Positions 59,437 to 64,000 of a stretch of DNA of 64,000 nt are shown one piece after another. The stretch comes from VXYL01 sp965116345. GTDB lineage: Bacteria > Pseudomonadota > Gammaproteobacteria > Pseudomonadales > Azotimanducaceae. Location of the stretch: positions 496,001 through 560,000 of the forward strand of contig OZ220680.1 in the NCBI GenBank assembly GCA_965116345.1, written 5' to 3'. A program made the translations under genes and the position numbers. The notes under the pieces were generated by a model, which was not told the origin of the DNA, made no database searches, and worked only from the letters and a program-made list of their open reading frames with translations. Position 1 is the stretch's first letter; the number at the start of each line of letters is the position of its first letter.

Positions 59437-61845
59437 TTAACGGGGCTTCCACCTCCGGAGCAACAGCGAGTTTGACACCACGCAGACGCTCGAAAAGGCC
59501 ATCGCCGCTCCAGCCAGCGTCGGACTCAGGTAGCCCAGGGCTGCGGCGGGAATGCCGATGACGTTGTAGACGAAGGCCCAGAACAGGTTCTGCTTGATCT
59601 TGCGGAAGGTGGTCCGGCTCGCCTCGATGGCGGCCGGGATCAAGGTAGGAGCAGGGCGCATCAGGGTGATTCCCGCGGTTTCCATGGCGACATCCGTGCC
59701 GGTGCCGACGGCGAAGCCGACATCGGCCACCGCCAGTGCGGGTGCGTCGTTGATGCCGTCGCCGACCATCGCCACCCGCTCACCCTTCGCCATTCGGGCT
59801 TCGATGAACGAGGCCTTCTGGTCCGGGCGCACGCCCGCATGGGCCTCGTCGATACCCACTTCGGCAGCGACGCGCTCGACCTCGCCAGCGGCGTCTCCCG
59901 ACAGGATGACCGGATGCACACCCAGTCTACCGAGCGCCGCCACCGCCTCGCCGGCTTCGGGGCGCAGCGCATCCGAACAGGTCAACGCACCCCGGACGCC
60001 CTCGTCGTCCGCGACCCACACGACGGTGCCCACAGCGCCCGCCAAGGCGTCCCTGAGACTCGAGGCCGACTCCCCGGGCGTCCCGCCGCCAACGACGAAG
60101 TCCCAGGTGCCCGCGCGGACTTCCACGCCATTGACCCGGGCGCTGACACCGCGACCGACGTGATTGCGGAAGTCGAACACCGGCGCCGGTTCGATGTTGT
60201 GCTCCTGCGCCGAGGTCAGAATGGCTCTCGCCAGGGGGTGTTCACTCGGGCCCTGCACGGCGGCGGTGAGCGCCAGCAGTTGGTCCGCGTCACCGCGAAG
60301 GGTCTTCACCTCCTCCACCGAGGGATTGCCCACGGTGAGGGTCCCGGTCTTGTCGAACACCACGGTGTCCAGTCCCGGTGCCCGCTCCAGGGTGTCCACG
60401 TCCTTGATCAGGATGCCCGCACGGGCGGCGGCACCCGTACCGGTCATGATCGCCGTGGGCGTGGCGAGACCCAGGGCGCATGGACAGGCGATCACCAGCA
60501 CCGAGACGGCGGCGATGAGCGAAGGCGCCATGGCGCCGGTCCACAGGAACCAGCCGACGAAGGTCAGCGCCGCGACGGCGACGACAATGGGCACGAACAC
60601 CCGGCTCACCCGATCCACGAGCCGCTGGACCCGGGCCTTGCCGCCCTGCGCGTCCGCTACCAGCCGGACGATGCGCGCCAGAGTGCTGTCCTCGCCCACC
60701 GCCGTGGCCCGTACTTCCAGGTAGCCCACGGTGTTGACACTGCCGCCGGTCACGGCATTGCCCCTGCCTTTGGCCACGGGCAGGCTCTCACCCGTCAACA
60801 GCGCTTCGTCCACCTCGCTCTCGCCCGCGACCACCTCACCGTCCACGGCGACGCGCTCCCCGGGCTTGACCAACACGATGTCCCCCGTAGCCACCCGGTC
60901 GACCGGTAGTTCGACTTCGGTGCCGTCGTCCGTGCGCACGCGCGCCGTCGATGGTCGGAGGTCCATGAGCTGGCGGATGGCGCTCGTGGTGGCGCGCTTG
61001 GCACGCGACTCCAGGTACTTGCCGAGGAGCACCAGGGTGATGATTACCGCCGACGCCTCGAAATAGAGTGCACCATCCGCGGCCGGCCCCAGGGCGAGGA
61101 GCAGGTACCAGCTGTAGACGTAGGCCGCCGTCGTGCCCATGACCACGAGAACGTCCATGTTGGCACCGCCGCCGCGTAGCGCGGTGTACGCGCTGCGGTA
61201 GAACCGGGCGCCCAGCACAAACTGGATGGGCGTCGCCAACAACACTTCGGCGGCCGGCATCAGGTGCAGGTTCTCGTAGCCCAGCGCGACGAACACCATG
61301 CCCACGACCATGGGCAGCGCGAGCGCCACGGAGATGATCACGGTGCGGGCCTCGGCCGCCAGACCCCGTTCGTCGTCGACACGACCCCCCGCCGCCTCGG
61401 TCGGTGAGTCCGCCACCAGCCGGTACCCGCTCCGGGTGAGACGCTTGGCAAGGCGTTCCGCGGTCACGCAACCCGACGCGGTCGTCACCGTCGCTCGATC
61501 CAACGCCAGGTTCACCTCCACATCCACCACCCCGGGTTCCCGGCGCAACGCGCTCTCCACCCGGGCCGAGCAGGCCGCACACGACATGCCCTCGATGGGG
61601 AAGGTCCGTCGCTCGGTAGGTACGTCGAACCCGGTCCGGGCCACCACGTCGGTCAGCAGCGCGGCGTCGGTGGCATCGTCGTCGAAGGACACCGATGCTC
61701 GTTCCAAGGCTAGGTTGACGTTGGCTTCGAGAACGCCGGGAGCGTCGCCGAGGGCACTCTCTAGGCGCGATACGCAGGCACTGCAGGTCATTCCTTCGAT
61801 CGGTAGATCGAGTCTGACCGCGCCGGCCGACCCTTCCGCAGCCAT
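59437..61845 (-). CDS. copA: Copper-translocating P1B-type ATPase
   Basis: 802-aa heavy-metal P-type ATPase with two N-terminal HMA domains (GMTCSACVSRLE and GMSCAACSARVE). The membrane metal site is ACPCALGLATP, the phosphorylation site DKTGTLT, with SEHPLA for nucleotide and GDGINDAPALA for the hinge; YNVIGIPAAALGYLSP and the N/MxxSS-type end helix support Cu(I). It exports Cu(I) from the cytoplasm or loads it toward cuproenzymes. Its ATG shares one base with the stop of the cytochrome oxidase subunit III gene, consistent with copper supply for the oxidase. Confidence 0.94.
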   Translation of the reverse strand: MAAEGSAGAVRLDLPIEGMTCSACVSRLESALGDAPGVLEANVNLALERASVSFDDDATDAALLTDVVARTGFDVPTERRTFPIEGMSCAACSARVESALRREPGVVDVEVNLALDRATVTTASGCVTAERLAKRLTRSGYRLVADSPTEAAGGRVDDERGLAAEARTVIISVALALPMVVGMVFVALGYENLHLMPAAEVLLATPIQFVLGARFYRSAYTALRGGGANMDVLVVMGTTAAYVYSWYLLLALGPAADGALYFEASAVIITLVLLGKYLESRAKRATTSAIRQLMDLRPSTARVRTDDGTEVELPVDRVATGDIVLVKPGERVAVDGEVVAGESEVDEALLTGESLPVAKGRGNAVTGGSVNTVGYLEVRATAVGEDSTLARIVRLVADAQGGKARVQRLVDRVSRVFVPIVVAVAALTFVGWFLWTGAMAPSLIAAVSVLVIACPCALGLATPTAIMTGTGAAARAGILIKDVDTLERAPGLDTVVFDKTGTLTVGNPSVEEVKTLRGDADQLLALTAAVQGPSEHPLARAILTSAQEHNIEPAPVFDFRNHVGRGVSARVNGVEVRAGTWDFVVGGGTPGESASSLRDALAGAVGTVVWVADDEGVRGALTCSDALRPEAGEAVAALGRLGVHPVILSGDAAGEVERVAAEVGIDEAHAGVRPDQKASFIEARMAKGERVAMVGDGINDAPALAVADVGFAVGTGTDVAMETAGITLMRPAPTLIPAAIEASRTTFRKIKQNLFWAFVYNVIGIPAAALGYLSPTLAGAAMAFSSVCVVSNSLLLRRWKPR

Positions 61846-62483
61846 CAGGTGTTCACAAAGAGCGCGAGGATCCCCAACCAGATCAGCAGCAGGAAGTGCC
61901 AGTAGAGCGCGCAGAGGTCGATGCTGCGCGCCAGGGGCGCCGGGTTCTCATCCGCGACACGGAAGCGCGACGCGGCCCGCCCCCAGGCGATGAGGCCACC
62001 GATGAGGTGAACGCCGTGAACGCCGGTGATGAGATAGAAGAAAGCGCTTGCCGGGTTGGCGTAGGCGTAGTAGCCGAGGCCGAGCAACTGGTTCCAGACG
62101 ACGAGCTGCAAGCCCAGGAAAACGAGGGTCACCGCGCCCGCGGCAAAGAACGCGAGCTTGGCGGTGCCGATGTCGCGGCGTTTCGACGCGCGTCGAGCCC
62201 ACTCGAAGGCCAGACTCGCCAAGCCGAGCACCACCGAGTTGAACCACAACAGCGGCGGCTCCGGTACGGGAACCCAGTCCGACGCCTGGCCGGCGAGTTC
62301 CACGGGGTCGAGGCGCATGTGGTACGCCGCGAAGAACAGAAAGAACAGCACGCCGATGATGGCGAGGAAACACACCAGGGCCACTTTCTGGTTCGCCGCG
62401 GCGTAGGACGCCGTACGCAGCTCGACGACATTGCTGTCGTCCGGAACCCACGGCTTCTGGGCCAGTGTCTTGAAGATGTTCAT
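61845..62483 (-). CDS. Cytochrome c oxidase subunit III family protein
   Basis: 212-aa membrane protein with five hydrophobic segments, of the haem-copper oxidase subunit III type: KVALVCFLAIIGVLFFLFFA, LLWFNSVVLGLASLAFEWA, FFYLITGVHGVHLIGGLIAW and a final LCALYWHFLLLIWLGIL. The TGVHGVHLIGG and YWHFLLLIW blocks are diagnostic. No catalytic subunit I or II is in the window. It lies just upstream of copA (TGATG overlap), which suggests an oxidase gene cluster extending elsewhere or a stand-alone subunit. Confidence 0.88.
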   Translation of the reverse strand: MNIFKTLAQKPWVPDDSNVVELRTASYAAANQKVALVCFLAIIGVLFFLFFAAYHMRLDPVELAGQASDWVPVPEPPLLWFNSVVLGLASLAFEWARRASKRRDIGTAKLAFFAAGAVTLVFLGLQLVVWNQLLGLGYYAYANPASAFFYLITGVHGVHLIGGLIAWGRAASRFRVADENPAPLARSIDLCALYWHFLLLIWLGILALFVNT

Positions 62484-62614
62484 GGGGCGATTCTACGCTG
62501 ATCGGCCAAGACGATAAATTTTCCGACTGGAACGAACCGGCACCTCTTTTGTCACTCCTCTCGTAGACTCCTCTCGTAGACTCCTTGCATCGAAAAGGAA
62601 ATGGGTCCGCGCCG

Positions 62615-63136
62615 TCACATTTCCAAGCGTTGCGCCATGCCGTCGTGATATCGCGTTGCGCCGGTGACGAAGCCCATCGTGCGCACGTGCACGGTCACCG
62701 TGGTCGCGCCCCGGTTCTCCCAGAACCAGCCGTGGATTCCGCTGAACCGGGCGACATAGGTTCCGGCGTCGGAGATGTCCCTGCCCTGGGCGAAACTCTC
62801 GGCAACGTCGGGGTCCGCGCCCTCCGGTTCGGCGTGGACGTCGAAGAACACCTCTCCCGTCGCGTTCCAGGCGTACACGAAGCCGTCGCCGGCGGCGAGA
62901 TCGTACTTGAGTTCCACCGACTCGAACGGCGCGAGTTCGAACTCGCGGAAGTCCTGCACCAGGTGCACGTCGGTTCGATGCAGATCCTGCGGCGGTGCAC
63001 CGCCAAGCCCGGTGAGACCCAGTGCCCGCCCGATGCCGGTGGGATCGATGCCGAACTCCGCGGGCAGCACGAACGCGACGAACGCAGCGGTCGCCACCAC
63101 GAATGCCAAACCGGTGGCGAGGAGCACGCGCTTCAC
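62615..63136 (-). CDS. Transmembrane anchor protein, HupE-associated
   Basis: 173-aa protein with one N-terminal membrane helix (LLATGLAFVVATAAFVAFVL) and a periplasmic beta-rich domain: PFESVELKYDLAAGDGFVYAW, GTYVARFSGIHGWFWENRG and TVTVHVRTMG. The pattern matches small anchor proteins often encoded after HupE/UreJ; their job is not known. The GTG 63136 overlaps the stop of the HupE gene by 4 bases. Confidence 0.75.
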   Translation of the reverse strand: MKRVLLATGLAFVVATAAFVAFVLPAEFGIDPTGIGRALGLTGLGGAPPQDLHRTDVHLVQDFREFELAPFESVELKYDLAAGDGFVYAWNATGEVFFDVHAEPEGADPDVAESFAQGRDISDAGTYVARFSGIHGWFWENRGATTVTVHVRTMGFVTGATRYHDGMAQRLEM

Positions 63137-63909
63137 GAGTTGAGCACCCAACCGGCCAGCTGAACCTGCGTGAGGATGAATCCGGCGGTCATCACCGTCG
63201 CGTTGACGGCGAACGCCGAGCGCTCGAAACCCGGTTGCCGCCGCCACCAGAGCAGCAGGCCGACGACACCCACGAGGGCGCCGAATTGACCGAGTTCCAC
63301 GCCCACGTTGAAGCTCAGCAGATTCGTCACCAGGCCGCTGTCCGACAGCGACAGCTCCTGGACCTTGGTGGCGAGGCCGAGGCCGTGGAACAGCCCGAAC
63401 ACGAGAACGGCGACGCGCGTATTCGGGGTGAACCCGAAGACGCGCTCGAAACCACCCATGTTCTCGAACGCCTTGTAGACCACGGACAGGCCGATGATGG
63501 CGTCGACAAGGTAGGCGTCGACCTGCCACTCGGCCAGCACGCCGAAGAGCAACGTGATGCTGTGTCCAAGGGTGAAAAGCGAAACGTAGAGCAGGACGTC
63601 CTTCAACCGGTATAGGAAGAACACCACTCCGACGAGGAACAGCAGGTGATCGATGCCGGTCACCATGTGCTTCGCACCGAGATAGGTGAACGCCGGGATC
63701 GCCGGGCCGTCCAGCGCCTCGACGTAGCTGGCGTTGTCCTCGGAAATGGCATGTCCGAGCGCCGTCGCCGCCGCCAACACGGCCAGAACACAACATACGA
63801 CGATGGATACGCCTCGCCAGGAACAAATACGTGGTTTGTCGCCAAGCGGTCGGCGCCGTCTCGCCACCCCGCTATGGGGCGCATTCACGGCGGCGGTGGG
63901 CACACTCAC
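63133..63909 (-). CDS. HupE/UreJ-family membrane protein
   Basis: 258-aa inner-membrane protein with about seven hydrophobic segments and the family blocks MVTGIDHLLFLVGVVFF, FTLGHSITLLFG, GLSVVYKAFENM and VFGLFHGLGLATKVQEL. The HxxxxxD/H-rich helices suggest metal transport; HupE and UreJ proteins are linked to nickel or, in other contexts, cobalt or copper. Here the neighbours (c-type cytochrome, oxidase subunit III, copA) make respiratory copper handling more likely (inference). The start is GTG 63909, overlapping the stop of the cytochrome gene. Confidence 0.87.
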   Translation of the reverse strand: MSVPTAAVNAPHSGVARRRRPLGDKPRICSWRGVSIVVCCVLAVLAAATALGHAISEDNASYVEALDGPAIPAFTYLGAKHMVTGIDHLLFLVGVVFFLYRLKDVLLYVSLFTLGHSITLLFGVLAEWQVDAYLVDAIIGLSVVYKAFENMGGFERVFGFTPNTRVAVLVFGLFHGLGLATKVQELSLSDSGLVTNLLSFNVGVELGQFGALVGVVGLLLWWRRQPGFERSAFAVNATVMTAGFILTQVQLAGWVLNS

Positions 63910-64000
63910 TCTTCGGGTCGCGCGTACACCTGATGACAGGCGAGACAGACGTTGTATAGATGCCCTCCGGACTCGAACAGGGCATCCGCGTCCCTGGCAT
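63906..64000 (-). CDS. C-type cytochrome, 3' end only
   Basis: The last 30 codons of a gene that continues beyond the window: the frame reads LYNVCLACHQVY close to its end and stops at TGA 63908-63906. CLACH is a haem-c attachment site (CxxCH) placed at the C-terminus, as in small cytochrome c family proteins of the c556 type. The stop overlaps the HupE start. Confidence 0.7.
   Translation of the reverse strand, partial: ARDADALFESGGHLYNVCLACHQVYARPEE

Noticed and set aside
1..64000. tRNA, rRNA, riboswitches and origins of replication
   Set aside because: None was recognised by eye in any intergenic region; a covariance-model scan would be needed to exclude small RNAs.

Overview
This 64-kb window is GC-rich (one counted 60-bp line at 11521-11580 is 63% G+C) and densely coding. 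It looks like a chromosomal piece of an aerobic, heterotrophic Gram-negative bacterium. The supporting genes are a TonB-dependent receptor, a lipoprotein signal, a proton-translocating transhydrogenase, cytochrome oxidase subunit III, Fe(II)/2-oxoglutarate oxygenases and a P450. A marine gammaproteobacterium is the most natural guess, but no ribosomal RNA, tRNA or phylogenetic marker is present to prove it.

Layout. 1-4.2 kb: an ABC exporter divergent from a TauD-PhyH oxygenase pair. 4.2-6.6 kb: an accessory patch with a VapBC-type toxin-antitoxin pair, a wrecked Mrr-type restriction gene fused to the tail of a TonB receptor, and a low-GC exported protein. 6.7-8.7 kb: an SDR and a complete IS481-type insertion sequence. 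8.8-11.9 kb: the three-gene transhydrogenase operon. 12-15.2 kb: a CmcJ-like, a TauD and a PhyH oxygenase. 15.3-21.1 kb: amidase divergent from an amino-acid permease, then an MmcQ/YjbR protein, a GCS2-like ligase and an M14/aspartoacylase-type hydrolase. 21.1-26.4 kb, minus strand: a SelD-NADH dehydrogenase fusion, an exported redoxin-like protein, an MFS transporter, a methyltransferase and a ferredoxin.

26.4-36.2 kb is a glucan utilisation locus: GH16 lipoprotein, TonB receptor, LacI regulator, clan GH-A hydrolase and a frameshifted GPH-type sugar symporter. A perfect LacI-like palindrome lies in its promoter. 36.4-41.3 kb holds an SDR, a GYD protein, a small membrane protein, a DUF924-ATPase fusion and a metallo-beta-lactamase-fold hydrolase. 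41.7-44.0 kb is a lower-GC two-gene module of unknown function followed by an integrase remnant. Then come a P450, a FAD monooxygenase, a second IS copy in inverted orientation and a large secreted repeat protein with a 21-bp minisatellite.

52.1-57 kb, minus strand, is a CoA-thioester operon (two MaoC hydratases, a CitE-type lyase, a class III CoA transferase, an SDR and a GST) whose combination fits mesaconyl-, citramalyl- or itaconyl-CoA metabolism. 57.2-59.3 kb carries coaE, a PHP protein and a split MaoC pair. The window ends with a copper P-type ATPase, cytochrome oxidase subunit III, a membrane anchor protein, HupE/UreJ and the tail of a c-type cytochrome.

The two most unusual signals are these. 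(1) A repeated ~155-bp intergenic element can fold into five successive hairpins. It has two near-identical full copies and one short form; in each of the three cases its end supplies the stop codon of a gene, and all differences between copies fall in predicted loops. (2) The low-GC module at 41.7-43.6 kb pairs a possible DarT-like ADP-ribosyltransferase with a partner faintly like the C-terminal part of RarA, beside an integrase relic.
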